From DATFVJ01 sp035517695 (GTDB lineage Bacteria; Actinomycetota; Actinomycetes; Streptosporangiales; Streptosporangiaceae), in assembly GCA_035517695.1 (NCBI GenBank), contig DATIYI010000041.1, forward strand, positions 86,557-150,556: a stretch of DNA of 64,000 bases, given 5' to 3'. Positions 32,023 through 40,924 of this stretch are shown one piece after another. The first letter of the stretch is position 1. The number at the start of each line of letters is the position of its first letter. The notes under the pieces are model-generated. The model worked only from the letters and a program-made list of their open reading frames with translations. It did no database searches and was not told the origin of the DNA. A program made the translations under genes and the position numbers.

Positions 32023-34494
32023 CTAAAGGAACTGCCGCGACGGCGCGGGCGGCACCGCGGCTATCCGAACCGCGTTCCGGCCGAGGACGCGATGCATCCC
32101 GGTCACCTCGATCGTGCCGACCTGCCCGGGAAGCGAGCGGACAAGCGCCCCACCGACGCCGCCGTTGTCCCCGAACGGGAACGGGGTGTCACCCACGAGC
32201 ACGGCCGGTCCGGTCAGTGCCAGGCTTACCTCGCCGGTGGCATGCGGACGCCGGTGCCCGTACGAATCCACCGCCCGAAACGTAACACGGGTCGCGTCCG
32301 ACCCGTCGGCCACAATAGTAGCGTGATCGGCTGTCATCTCAAGTCCGTCACCAGCCGGGTTCGCGGACATCCGCACGACCTCGACCACCGTGCCTGCCAG
32401 GTACCCGTCGATGCGAAGTTCGGGCAGGGCTGCCGCGGCGGCACCGCGGCCGATGGTGAGATCCACGAACACCGGCGGATACGCCAGGCTACCGAACCGC
32501 TCCGTATCGGGCACGCAGGTCGCGAAATGCGCCCCTGCGACGTAGATCTCCAGCCGGTCGCAGTTGGTCGCGATCATCGCGCCTGGCCCGGGACCTTGCT
32601 GCGGCGAGCCGGGCCCGAAGTCCCAGCAGAAGACCGGCAGGATCACCGGGCGCACCCGTGGGTCGACCTGTGACCGGTAGAACGCCGCACCTGGCTTGGG
32701 CACGCGGAACGTGTCCAGTACCCCTGGCCATTTGAGGTTCTCGAAATGGTGGCCGTGCAGCGAGGGGTAGTCGAAGCCCGCCCAGCCGAGCAGGCCGCAG
32801 TAGCCCGGGTTGGATCTCGCGATGTCGTGCACCTGGGCGTGCATGACCGCCTGCTTCGCGAGCACCTCGTCCGGGTCGGTCCAGCGGAAGTAGGGCGGCC
32901 CGTCCAGCGCGCCGACCGCCTCGGTGACGAGATAGGGCAGGCCGGGCATGGGCGGAAGCAATGTCGCGTTGCCGCTGGTTGAGTGGTAGTCGTCAAAGGC
33001 GAACACGTCCTGCGCCCAGTCCGATATCGAGTACACGTCCACCGCCCCTGACGTCTGCCGCGAGCCGTCCAGGTGGCCGGCAAGCTGCCGGGTCTGCTGG
33101 TACAGCGCCACGTAGTCCGCGGTCTCGTTCAGCCGGGTGCCCCAGATGATCACCGAGGGCCGGTTGCGGTCCCGGATCACCATGTCGCGCACGTTCGCGA
33201 CGACGAGGTCCTGCCAGGCCGTGTCGCCGATGTACTGCCAGCCGGGCGGCTCCTCCCAGACCATCAAGCCGAGCTCGTCGCAGGCGTCGAGGAAATGCGG
33301 CGACTGCGGGTAGTGGGAGCAGCGGACCATGTTGCAGTTGAGTTCGCGCTTGAGGATCTCCGCGTCCCTGCGCTGCAGCCGCGCGGACGTCGCCTGGCCG
33401 GCGAAGGGGAAGTGCTGGTGCCGGTTGAGGCCGAAGATCGGTGTGCGGGTGCCGTTCAGGTAGAAGCCGTCCGGCTGGAATGTCGCCTCGCGGAAACCGA
33501 TCCTGGCCGAGACGCAGTGGCTACCGCGGCCGGGCACGGCGAGCGTCGCCTGCACCGTGTACAACGCGGGCGTGTCGGGCGACCACAAGGTCACGTCGCC
33601 GATGCGGGTGAGGCAGAGGGAGACGGCCGCATCCGATAGCGCCACGGTCGTGGCCGCAGTGGCTAGGGGTTTCGAGCCGTCGAGCAACTCGACGCCGATC
33701 TGCGCCCTCGCCCCGGCCGCGCTGCCCGCATCGATAGTGCACTGCACCTCAACGCGCCTGCCTGGGCTCAGTACGTCGGCGGGCCTGGCGAAGAGGGCGG
33801 AAATGTGTGCCTCGGGCACCACCCGCAGCCGCACGTCGCGGTAGATGCCGCCCGGCTGCAGATAGTCGACGGCGGCGGCGCCACCAGGCGCGCCCTCCGG
33901 CGGTACGGGCAGCCACCGTGCGTCCACCACCACGGCGAGCACGTTGTCGCCGGGAACCAGGTGGCCGGTCAACTCTGCCGACCATGGCAGGTACCCGCCC
34001 TGGTGCGCGGCGACCGTGGTGCCGTTGAGCAGGACGGTCGCGTTCACCATGACCCCGTCGAAATCCACGAACGTCCGGCCGCCGCCCAGTGCCGCATCAT
34101 CGAAATGGCGGCGGTAGATCCACACATTTTCCCACGCCGAATGGTCCCAATCCCGCCAGGACAGCGGCGTGACCGCATGTGGCAGCGTGACACGGCTGAA
34201 TGCCTTGTCGTCATAGCCTGGCGCCGCGGCACCATCCACGTAAAGGCCGCCAAAAAGCCATTCATGGTTGAATTCGTATGCCGGAGCCGTACAGCTCCGG
34301 TCCGGGGCGGCCCGTCCGCCGCCCACCGCCTCGGCCGATCCGGAACCGAGTACCGGCAGGCCGGCGAGTGCCGCGCCGCCGATAACACCGCGACGCAAGA
34401 TGGCGCGCCTTGACGGCAAGGAGCGCGCACGCGCCCCGGCGGCGTTCTGCTCCGGTGCGGCGACGTCAGTGCGGCGGATTACTGGGAAAGTCAC
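32023..34494 (-). CDS. Tat-exported glycoside hydrolase family 2 enzyme
   Basis: The 823-residue protein begins with a twin-arginine signal (SRRAILRRGVIGGAALAG). It then shows the GH2 order: sugar-binding jelly roll (residues about 75-230), Ig-like domain (about 235-340) and a TIM barrel. The barrel holds the acid/base E457 in WGTRLNETADY and the nucleophile E525 in LVTEAVG. C-terminal Ig-like domains (DUF4982/Ig type) follow. Members are beta-galactosidases, beta-glucuronidases or beta-mannosidases; the sugar cannot be read from sequence alone. The last residues are duplicated at the DNA level as TAAAGGAACTGCCGC x2 just after the stop. Start GTG 34494 is inferred from the signal peptide. Confidence 0.9.
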   Translation of the reverse strand: MTFPVIRRTDVAAPEQNAAGARARSLPSRRAILRRGVIGGAALAGLPVLGSGSAEAVGGGRAAPDRSCTAPAYEFNHEWLFGGLYVDGAAAPGYDDKAFSRVTLPHAVTPLSWRDWDHSAWENVWIYRRHFDDAALGGGRTFVDFDGVMVNATVLLNGTTVAAHQGGYLPWSAELTGHLVPGDNVLAVVVDARWLPVPPEGAPGGAAAVDYLQPGGIYRDVRLRVVPEAHISALFARPADVLSPGRRVEVQCTIDAGSAAGARAQIGVELLDGSKPLATAATTVALSDAAVSLCLTRIGDVTLWSPDTPALYTVQATLAVPGRGSHCVSARIGFREATFQPDGFYLNGTRTPIFGLNRHQHFPFAGQATSARLQRRDAEILKRELNCNMVRCSHYPQSPHFLDACDELGLMVWEEPPGWQYIGDTAWQDLVVANVRDMVIRDRNRPSVIIWGTRLNETADYVALYQQTRQLAGHLDGSRQTSGAVDVYSISDWAQDVFAFDDYHSTSGNATLLPPMPGLPYLVTEAVGALDGPPYFRWTDPDEVLAKQAVMHAQVHDIARSNPGYCGLLGWAGFDYPSLHGHHFENLKWPGVLDTFRVPKPGAAFYRSQVDPRVRPVILPVFCWDFGPGSPQQGPGPGAMIATNCDRLEIYVAGAHFATCVPDTERFGSLAYPPVFVDLTIGRGAAAAALPELRIDGYLAGTVVEVVRMSANPAGDGLEMTADHATIVADGSDATRVTFRAVDSYGHRRPHATGEVSLALTGPAVLVGDTPFPFGDNGGVGGALVRSLPGQVGTIEVTGMHRVLGRNAVRIAAVPPAPSRQFL

Positions 34495-34755
34495 GGCATC
34501 AAATTGATGGAATCAGCCCAACAGGGAAAAGGAGTGCATTACGAAACTACAGCTAATCGCTTTCCTGATGAGCGTAACTGCCGCCGACAGCGCTCCGCCA
34601 CATTTCATTGCTGGAATCGCGGGAATACTCGCCGCAGGCTTCGGAAAACCAGGGGCGGCGGGGTCACGGCCACTCCCGGTTCTCGCGCCGGCTCTGCACC
34701 GTTCCCCGCCGCCCGGTGACGCCTCCCGTCAGACGGCGCCCGGCGGGAAACCGGC

Positions 34756-35397
34756 TCAGGAAGCCGGTGGCATCAGCACGGTGTCGATGATGTAGACCGT
34801 CGCGTTTGCGGTCCGGACGTTGCCGCACAGCACGTGCGCGTTGTTGATCTCGTAGTTGCCGCCCATGGAGGCGGGCTTAACAGTGGCGCCTTCGAGCGTT
34901 TTCAGCGGCGTGCCGCTGGCAAGCTGCGTCGGGGTGTAACGACCGGAGACCACGTGATAGGTGAGGACCTTCGTGAGTTCCGCCTTGTCGGCCAGCACCT
35001 TCTTCAGGGTCGGGGCCGGGATCTTGGCAAAGGCCGCGTTGCCGGGCGCGAAGACGGTGATGTTTGACGCGGAGTCGAGCGTGCCGGCCAGGCCCGCCTG
35101 CTTGACGGCGGTGACGAGGGTGGCGAGCATCGGATTGCTGGCAGCGGCGGTGGCGACGGGTGCGGCGGCCATGCCGTTGAAGCTACCTGATCCCGTTGCG
35201 GGCACCGTTCTGCAGGCCGAACCGAACGGGGCGCCACCCGCGGCCTCGCCACTGGCGGTCGCGGCCGGTGCCGCCGACGATGCCACGGCGGCAGGCGATG
35301 CCGACGAAGAGCTTGATGTACCGCCCGAACTGCAGGCGGCGGCCCCGAGCGCGAGGCAGACGGCGGCAACGGCGATGCCGAGTACACGTTGTTTCAC
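34756..35397 (-). CDS. Fasciclin-domain lipoprotein (MPT70/MPT83-like)
   Basis: The 213-residue protein has a lipoprotein signal (AAVCLALGAAACSSGG, the cysteine being the lipidation site), a Ser/Ala-rich linker and one FAS1 domain. The domain shows NPMLATLVTAVKQAGLAGTL, ITVFAPGNAAFAKIP, LTYHVVSGRY and the closing VYIIDTVLMPP. GTG 35397 follows a GGGGGAAT site. Fasciclin lipoproteins MPT70 and MPT83 of mycobacteria are the main targets of the SigK-RskA pair. Here a damaged SigK-RskA-like gene starts divergently only 40 bp away. Confidence 0.9.
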   Translation of the reverse strand: MKQRVLGIAVAAVCLALGAAACSSGGTSSSSSASPAAVASSAAPAATASGEAAGGAPFGSACRTVPATGSGSFNGMAAAPVATAAASNPMLATLVTAVKQAGLAGTLDSASNITVFAPGNAAFAKIPAPTLKKVLADKAELTKVLTYHVVSGRYTPTQLASGTPLKTLEGATVKPASMGGNYEINNAHVLCGNVRTANATVYIIDTVLMPPAS

Positions 35398-35436
35398 GAT
35401 TCCCCCTCTGTGACGGTCACTTGCTGTTACTGGTTT

Positions 35437-36243
35437 GTGGCTGAGGCCGCGCACCACGCGCGGACGCTGTGGCGGACAGCCGCCCGGTTCGACGCCTCAA
35501 GGGGCACCGCGGCGACCTGGATCCTGACGATCGCCCATCGCCGCGCGATCGACCGGGTGCGGTCCGTAACGGCTTCGGCGCAGCGTGAGCAGCGGATCGC
35601 CGCGGCCACGGTAGGCCCGGACGAGGTGGCCGACATGGTGGAGGCCACGCTTGACCGTGAGCGCGTGCGCCGCTGCCTGGACGGCCTCACCGAGTTGCAG
35701 CATGAGTCGATCACGCTTGCCTGCTACGGGGGATATAGCCACCGGCAGGTCGCGGGCCTGCTCGGTGTCGCGCTCGGCACGATCAAAACCAGGATCCGTG
35801 ACGGGCTGATACGGATGCGCGACTGCATGGGGGGTGCAGTGGTGAAACTGCTCCGCCATGACCTGCACATCCTTAACGGCGCCTACGCCCTGGACGCATT
35901 GGAAGGCGCCGAACGCGACCGGTTCGAACACCATCTGCACCGCTGCCAGCCCTGCGCGCATGAGGTCGGCGGGCTCAGGGAGACGGCCACCAGGCTCGCT
36001 ATGGCGGTAGCCGTCGTCCCGCCACCCGCGCTGCGCGGCCGGGTCCTCGCCGCCCTCGCGCGCACCCGCCAGGCCCCCCCGGTCATCGACTCGCAGCCGC
36101 GGACGGCGCACCGCCCCGCCCGGGTTCCGCGCCTGGCCGCGGCTGCGGCCGCGGTCGGCATCGCGGCGGCAGCCATCCTCGGCCTGGCGCAGGTCCGCAC
36201 GCAGGACAGGCTCGACCATGCCCGGGCCATGGCGGCACCGTAA
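35437..36243 (+). pseudogene. Truncated SigK-like sigma factor fused to a truncated RskA-like anti-sigma factor
   Basis: The frame enters a SigK-type ECF sigma factor in the middle of region 2 (TLWRTAARFDASRGTAATWILTIAHRRAIDRVRS) and continues through region 4 (YSHRQVAGLLGVALGTIKTRIRDGLIRMRDCM). Without a stop it then runs into an RskA-like anti-sigma domain (HDLHILNGAYALDALEGAERDRFEHHLHRCQPC). About 60 residues of the sigma N-terminus are missing, replaced by the fasciclin gene's promoter region. The anti-sigma part ends shortly after its membrane helix, without the usual extracytoplasmic domain. GTG 35437 is the only sensible start. A regulatory role is doubtful. Confidence 0.8.
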
Positions 36244-36503
36244 CTGACACCCTATGGACCCGCCGTGGACCCGCCTGAGGTTACGCGGGCACGTTGTCCG
36301 ATCAGAAATTAACAGAAATAAAATAAAGCAGCCAGTGCTTCTTCTCCGGATAGTTGCAATACATATTTCGCTATCGGCTGACCTCTGTAAACGCACGTAC
36401 GCGCCGGAGGTCAAGAGGTCTCCCATGCATGGTGAATATGTCCGGACGACACGGCGTGTATATGCTAGGAGTTGCTACCTGGCAATTTAAGGGAGGTATC
36501 CTT
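36244..36503. other. A/T-rich stretch upstream of the recombinase gene
   Basis: Bases 36295-36370 are unusually A/T-rich for this genome (AAATTAACAGAAATAAAATAAA), a sign of foreign or promoter DNA. An 8-bp palindrome GTCCGGAC and a possible -10 box TATGCT lie near 36440-36466. Confidence 0.5.
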
Positions 36504-37043
36504 ATGACCAGCACCGACACCAAAATCGACGCTCGAGCGGGCACCCGGCCGGCCGTCGTCTATGCGCGTATCAGCCAAGATCCGGGGAACACGCTGGAGG
36601 ACGTTCGGCGGCAGATCAGGAAAGCGCTCAAGCGGGTCGACGGCCACGGCGGCGACTGGCGGATGAGCGAACTGCCCGGCTCGCCAGTTGATCCGAAGCA
36701 CCGGGCCGGCGAGCGGTGGCCGCGAGGCGTGTTCGTCGACTACGACAGCCCCGCAGGCGGCGGGAATTGCCGCCAGGAGTATCGCCGCATGCTCGCCGCT
36801 ATGGAACGCGGCGAAGTCAAGGTAGTGGTGTCCAAGGCGCTTGACCGGCTCTGGCATACGCTAGCGGAGACCGCCGAGGAGCTCGTCAAGATGCGCGCCG
36901 CGAAGGTTCATCTTGAGCTGCTCGACAGCGGGCCGAGCATAGCTCTGGACGGGCGCCTCGTTCATGTGTTCCCGGCCGCATGGGCGGGTCGGCTGACCGA
37001 TCCTGACGCTGCTCCGGCGGCGGCGCCGGCGCGCTTCCCATAA
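36504..37043 (+). CDS. Short serine-recombinase-like protein (catalytic domain only)
   Basis: The 179-residue protein starts with PAVVYARISQDPGNTLEDVRRQI, the first strand and catalytic serine region of serine resolvases. It continues with EYRRMLAAMERGEVKVVVSKALDRLWHTLAE, equivalent to the region where active enzymes have SRLxR. The DNA-binding recombinase and zinc-ribbon domains are absent. It has a strong GGGAGG site seven bases before ATG 36504. It may be a remnant of an integrated element or a regulator derived from a recombinase. A/T-rich flanking DNA supports transfer. Confidence 0.7.
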   Translation: MTSTDTKIDARAGTRPAVVYARISQDPGNTLEDVRRQIRKALKRVDGHGGDWRMSELPGSPVDPKHRAGERWPRGVFVDYDSPAGGGNCRQEYRRMLAAMERGEVKVVVSKALDRLWHTLAETAEELVKMRAAKVHLELLDSGPSIALDGRLVHVFPAAWAGRLTDPDAAPAAAPARFP

Positions 37044-37530
37044 TGACCGGCTGTGGCGTTCATCGCCGAACCTCATAATCACCCGGGCGCAGGTTGTGTG
37101 ACCCACGTCACAAACCTGCGTGTTAACAATTCGTATGAGTTGCCGCAGGACCTGGGCTCCTGGGCTGCCCCGTTTCTGTTGCTAATTGTCGCCCAACGGC
37201 AATCCCGCCATCAGCGATCTAGCGGGGGACTGAGTTTCGGTGATACCTGCGGTGCGTCCCGAACATGGCGCGGAACCTCGTAAAGTATCCGCGCGGCCGC
37301 CTTCCGCCTGCGCCTTCTTGTCCCGCCAATCTGTCCCTCCCGACTGTCCCGCCAGGGACAGCGGCCCGAGCGGGACTGTGCAGCTCATGTGATGATCGTG
37401 TGAAGGATGGCCAGTTTCTGAGAGGGCAGGCCGTGACAGATCTTCTGGTGCATTGGCGGCGAGCATGTGGCGAGCGGCGATACCCGGGGCCCGAGCGAAG
37501 CCGGGGGCCCGGTCTGCTGGCGCGCAGGAT
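37044..37530. other. 487-bp intergenic region before the photolyase gene
   Basis: It contains the CRP-type palindrome at 37097-37112 and a 7-bp hairpin CTGTCCC/GGGACAG at 37344-37361. No coding sequence is recognisable. The length suggests a lost gene or an untranslated transcript under CRP control. Confidence 0.5.
37097..37112. promoter_or_regulatory. CRP/FNR-type operator TGTGA-N6-TCACA
   Basis: TGTGACCCACGTCACA is an exact match to the TGTGA-N6-TCACA consensus used by CRP and by actinobacterial Crp homologues. The symmetry extends outward as AGGTT...AACCT, giving about 27 bp of palindrome with one extra base. The nearest downstream start is the photolyase at 37531, over 400 bp away. Confidence 0.7.
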
Positions 37531-38901
37531 ATGAGGACCGCGGTCGTTTTGCTGAACCGCGACCTGCGGGTGCACGATCATCCGGCGCTCGCCGCCGCAT
37601 GTGCACAGGCCGAGCGGGTGCTGCCGCTGTTCGTTTTCGACGATGCCATGCTCGCCGGCCTGCATCGCGCGCAGAACCGGGTGGCCTTCCTGCTCGACTC
37701 GCTGCGTTGCCTTCGTGCAGAACTGCGCCGGCGCGGCGGCGACCTGGTCGTCCGCCGCGGCGATGCGGTCGGGGAGACGGTGCGGATCGCCCGGCAGGTC
37801 GCGGCGGAGGCCGTGCTGTGCAGCGAGGACGTGAGTGGCTACGCGCAGCGCCGCGCCGCCGCGCTCACGAGTGACCTGAAGCGCTGCCGGGTGGAGCTGC
37901 GCCTGCACCCCGGCATCACGGTCGTCCCGCCGGGCGAGCTTCGCCCGGCGGGCGGCAGCCACTACCGCGTGTTCACGCCCTACTGGCGGGCCTGGCAGGC
38001 GGCCACCTGGCGCCCGCTGGCTGCGGCGCCACCTCGCCTGCGGCTGCCCGAAGGTGTGGATGCCGGCGAATGTCCCGCTCTGACCGCCCTCCTTCCGCAC
38101 GGGCCGGCCACCTCCGCCGGCCTGCAGACCGGCGGCGAGCAGGCTGGCCGGGCGCGGATGCGCGCCTGGACCGCAGGGCCCGTCACGGCGCAGGAGGACC
38201 GCCACGACGACCTTGCTGCCGATGCCACGGCCAAGCTGTCGGCGTACCTGCACTTCGGCTGCCTTTCGCCGCTGGAGTTCGCGCTCGCGGCAGGTGACGG
38301 GCCCGACGCGCATGTACCTGGCGCGCAAGCACCTGGCCCGCGAGCACCTGGCGCAGCCGCACTGCGCCGCCAGCTTGCCTGGCGGGACTTCCATCATCAG
38401 GTGACGGCCGCGTTCCCCCAGATCACCACCCAGGATTACCGGCCGCGCGGGATCGGCTGGCACGAGGATACGGACGCGTTCGCGGCGTGGTGCGAGGGGC
38501 GCACCGGCATTCCCATCGTGGACGCGGGCCTGCGCCAGCTTCGCCACGAAGGCTGGATGCATAACCGCGCGCGGCTCATCACCGCCGCGCTGCTCACCAA
38601 GAAACTGCGCATCGACTGGCGGCTGGGGGCGCGTCACTTCATGGACTGGCTCGCCGACGGGGATATCGCGAACAACTACGGAAACTGGCAATGGGTCGCG
38701 GGCACCGGCAATGACACCCGTCCCAATCGTGGCTTCAACCCGCTGCGGCAGGCCAGGCGGTTCGACCCGCAGGGCAGCTACGTGCGCCGCTGGGTGCCAG
38801 AACTCGCCGCGCTCGCGGGCCCGCTGGTCCACGAGCCGTGGCGGTTGCCCGCGGCCACCCGCCGCGACCTCGGCTATCCGGATCCAACACGGCGACCGTG
38901 A
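37531..38901 (+). CDS. phr: Deoxyribodipyrimidine photo-lyase (class I, CPD type)
   Basis: The 456-residue flavoprotein starts with the antenna-domain pattern TAVVLLNRDLRVHDHPAL. The FAD-binding domain shows KLSAYLHFGCLSP, ALRRQLAWRDFHHQ, GIPIVDAGLRQLRHEGWMHNRARL, and LLTKKLRIDWRLGARHF followed by DIANNYGNWQWVAGTGND. The enzyme repairs cyclobutane pyrimidine dimers using blue light. ATG 37531 follows CAGGAT. A 15-bp tandem repeat at 38314-38358 adds a VPGAQAPGPRAPGA loop inside the helical domain. The gene converges on the SulP transporter. Confidence 0.93.
   Translation: MRTAVVLLNRDLRVHDHPALAAACAQAERVLPLFVFDDAMLAGLHRAQNRVAFLLDSLRCLRAELRRRGGDLVVRRGDAVGETVRIARQVAAEAVLCSEDVSGYAQRRAAALTSDLKRCRVELRLHPGITVVPPGELRPAGGSHYRVFTPYWRAWQAATWRPLAAAPPRLRLPEGVDAGECPALTALLPHGPATSAGLQTGGEQAGRARMRAWTAGPVTAQEDRHDDLAADATAKLSAYLHFGCLSPLEFALAAGDGPDAHVPGAQAPGPRAPGAAALRRQLAWRDFHHQVTAAFPQITTQDYRPRGIGWHEDTDAFAAWCEGRTGIPIVDAGLRQLRHEGWMHNRARLITAALLTKKLRIDWRLGARHFMDWLADGDIANNYGNWQWVAGTGNDTRPNRGFNPLRQARRFDPQGSYVRRWVPELAALAGPLVHEPWRLPAATRRDLGYPDPTRRP
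38314..38358. repeat. 15-bp x3 imperfect in-frame repeat in phr
   Basis: Three units of the GCACCTGGCGCGCAA type encode a Pro/Ala/Gly-rich surface loop between conserved photolyase motifs. Confidence 0.8.
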
Positions 38902-38946
38902 GCACCACGATAGGCAGGCACGGGGAACCCGGCGAAATAATGCCGC

Positions 38947-40614
38947 TCAGTGCTGGGCCTGCGCCCACTTCTCGTACGCCGCCACCGCGAACGGCAGGGT
39001 CGGGAACATGTAGTCCGCACCGATCTTCTCCGCGAGGCCGTAGGCCTCCAGGTAGCGGAGCAGATCCTGTTTGACGCGTGCGAGCGCGAAGATCGTTCCC
39101 CGGCTGGCGAGGGTCCTGCGTACCGCGTCGAGCGCTTCGAGCCCGGTGATGTCGACTTCGACGTTGGCTTCGACGTTGAGAATGAACCAGGCGACGGGTT
39201 CGGCCTGCTGGTCCACCGCGGCGAGCGCCCGCCGCTTGAAATCCTCGGCGTTGGCGAAGAACAGCGGCGCGTCGTAGCGGTAAACGACCAGCCCGGGGAT
39301 GGTGTGCGCCTCCGGGTAGTCGTCGATGTCATGCATCCCGCCGACCCCCTCGACCCGCCCGAGAATCGCGTCGTGCGGGCGTGCCACCCGCAGCAGCAGG
39401 TCGGCTACGGAAATGCCGATCGCCAGCAGCACGCCGTAAAGGATGTTGAAGACGACGACGCCGGCGCACGAGGCCACGGCGAGCAGGAACTCGCTACGGC
39501 GGAACGCGGCGAGCCGCCGGAACGCCCCGACGTCGACCAGCAGGACGGCCGCGTAAACTACGATCGCGCCGAGCGCCGCGCTCGGGAAGCGGGCGAGCAC
39601 CGGGCGCAGAAAGAGCAGCACGCCGATCACGGCGCCGAGCGCGGTGAGCGAGTAGACCTGGGTGCGGCTGCCCGCCGCGATGCCGAGGGCCGTGCGGCTG
39701 GCGCTGCTGCTCACCGGGAAGCCGCGGAACATGCCCGCGCCGATGTTCGCCAGGCCGAGCGCGAGCAGTTCGGCGTTGGCGTTGATCGCTTCGTCGTCCG
39801 GGCGGGCGAAGGACCGTGCGGTCAGCACGTCGTCGCTGAAGGCGACGAGCAGCACGCTCAGCGCGGGAAACAACAGGATTCGCAGGTCGTCTGGGTGAAT
39901 GGACGGCAGCCCGGGGGAGGGCAGGCCCGCTGGGATCCTGCCGATCACACGGACGCCGTGCCGGTCAAGCCCGAACACCGCCACGGCCACGGTGGCCAGC
40001 AGCACGGCGAGCAGCGGCCCAGGCAGCTGGTGCCACCGGGACTGGACAAGGAAAAGAAACGCCAGCACCAGCACCGCGAGCACCAGGCTGGCGGCCTGCA
40101 CACGGGCAATTCCGCGCGCAAACGAGGTGATCTCCGCGATGAAGGTCCGGCCCGTGACGGGCACACCGGTGACCCGCTCCAATTGGCCGGCGACCATGAT
40201 GAGCGCGACACCCGTCATGTAGCCGATCAGCACCGGCCGCGACAGCAGGTCGGCCACAAACCCCAGCCGCGCGACCCACGCGATCAGTGCGAACACTCCC
40301 ACCAGAATCGCAAGCAAAGCGGCGAGCGCCGCGTAGCGCGCGGTGTGGCCCGCCGCGAGCGGCCCGATCGCGGCGGCCGTCATCAAGGCGGTTGTCGACT
40401 CGGGGCCCAGCGACAAGGTGCGTGACGAACCAAGCACCGCGTACACCACCATCGCGGGCAGGATCGCCCACAGGCCCGTCACCGGTGGCAGTCCCGCGAC
40501 GACCGAGTAGGCCATGACCTGGGGAACCAGGTACGCCGCGACGGTCACGCCCGCCACCAGGTCGCCCCGAAGCCACGACCGGCGGTAGCCGAGCAGCACC
40601 GCTAGGTTCGGCAC
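38947..40614 (-). CDS. SulP-family anion transporter with C-terminal STAS domain
   Basis: The 555-residue protein has about 12-14 helices with SulP signatures (GDLVAGVTVAAYLVPQVMAYSVVAGLPPVTGLW, SLGPESTTALMTAA) and a C-terminal STAS domain (about 420-540). The STAS loop reads VEVDITGLEALDAV, with DIT in place of the common D-S/T-S/T anti-sigma-antagonist motif. SulP proteins move sulfate, bicarbonate or other anions, often with sodium or protons. The start is GTG 40614 with a weak ribosome site. No sulfate assimilation genes are nearby, so the substrate is open. Confidence 0.9.
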   Translation of the reverse strand: MPNLAVLLGYRRSWLRGDLVAGVTVAAYLVPQVMAYSVVAGLPPVTGLWAILPAMVVYAVLGSSRTLSLGPESTTALMTAAAIGPLAAGHTARYAALAALLAILVGVFALIAWVARLGFVADLLSRPVLIGYMTGVALIMVAGQLERVTGVPVTGRTFIAEITSFARGIARVQAASLVLAVLVLAFLFLVQSRWHQLPGPLLAVLLATVAVAVFGLDRHGVRVIGRIPAGLPSPGLPSIHPDDLRILLFPALSVLLVAFSDDVLTARSFARPDDEAINANAELLALGLANIGAGMFRGFPVSSSASRTALGIAAGSRTQVYSLTALGAVIGVLLFLRPVLARFPSAALGAIVVYAAVLLVDVGAFRRLAAFRRSEFLLAVASCAGVVVFNILYGVLLAIGISVADLLLRVARPHDAILGRVEGVGGMHDIDDYPEAHTIPGLVVYRYDAPLFFANAEDFKRRALAAVDQQAEPVAWFILNVEANVEVDITGLEALDAVRRTLASRGTIFALARVKQDLLRYLEAYGLAEKIGADYMFPTLPFAVAAYEKWAQAQH

Positions 40615-40785
40615 TACGAACCGCCGGCCCGGGCACGTTCGGCGACCCGCCCGCGACCCGCCGTCGCTCGTTGCGCCAGATTCGCGAACGCGCCTGCGAA
40701 CAACATCACACCCGCTCCCGACGCCAAAAACTCATTGTGCCTCTTGTGCCCCGGCTTGCGCGCCCGTCTGCCGTCCGCGAGCCCG

Positions 40786-40924
40786 GCTAACGGCGCCGGG
40801 GCCGCGCATTTACCTTCACTGGGGTTTGTAACGCAGCGAGTTTGGACAATTACTAATCGTGGGGGTCTGAATCTTCGCGATCTTGCAGTGTCTACTGTGA
40901 GCACGACCAACATCGGGGGGACCG
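40786..40924 (+). promoter_or_regulatory. Conserved leader of WxL-like genes, copy B
   Basis: It matches copy A (29774-29916) over its whole length with the same order and spacing of blocks. GAGTTTGGACAATTAC lies at 40838-40853 and ATCGGGGGGACC abuts the start codon. The inverted repeat of copy A is not kept here, which argues that sequence blocks rather than that hairpin are conserved. Confidence 0.75.

Noticed and set aside
34504..34719. A 71-codon plus-strand frame after the GH2 start region
   Set aside because: No recognisable similarity and no good start; it overlaps other open frames typical of GC-rich noncoding DNA.
37344..37361. CTGTCCC/GGGACAG hairpin as a terminator for the recombinase gene
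   Set aside because: It lies 300 bp after the recombinase stop without a T-tract, so termination of that gene is doubtful; left as a structural note only.
38950..40425. A 491-residue plus-strand frame opposite the SulP transporter
   Set aside because: It is the antisense shadow of a conserved membrane protein in codon-biased GC-rich DNA and shows no motif.
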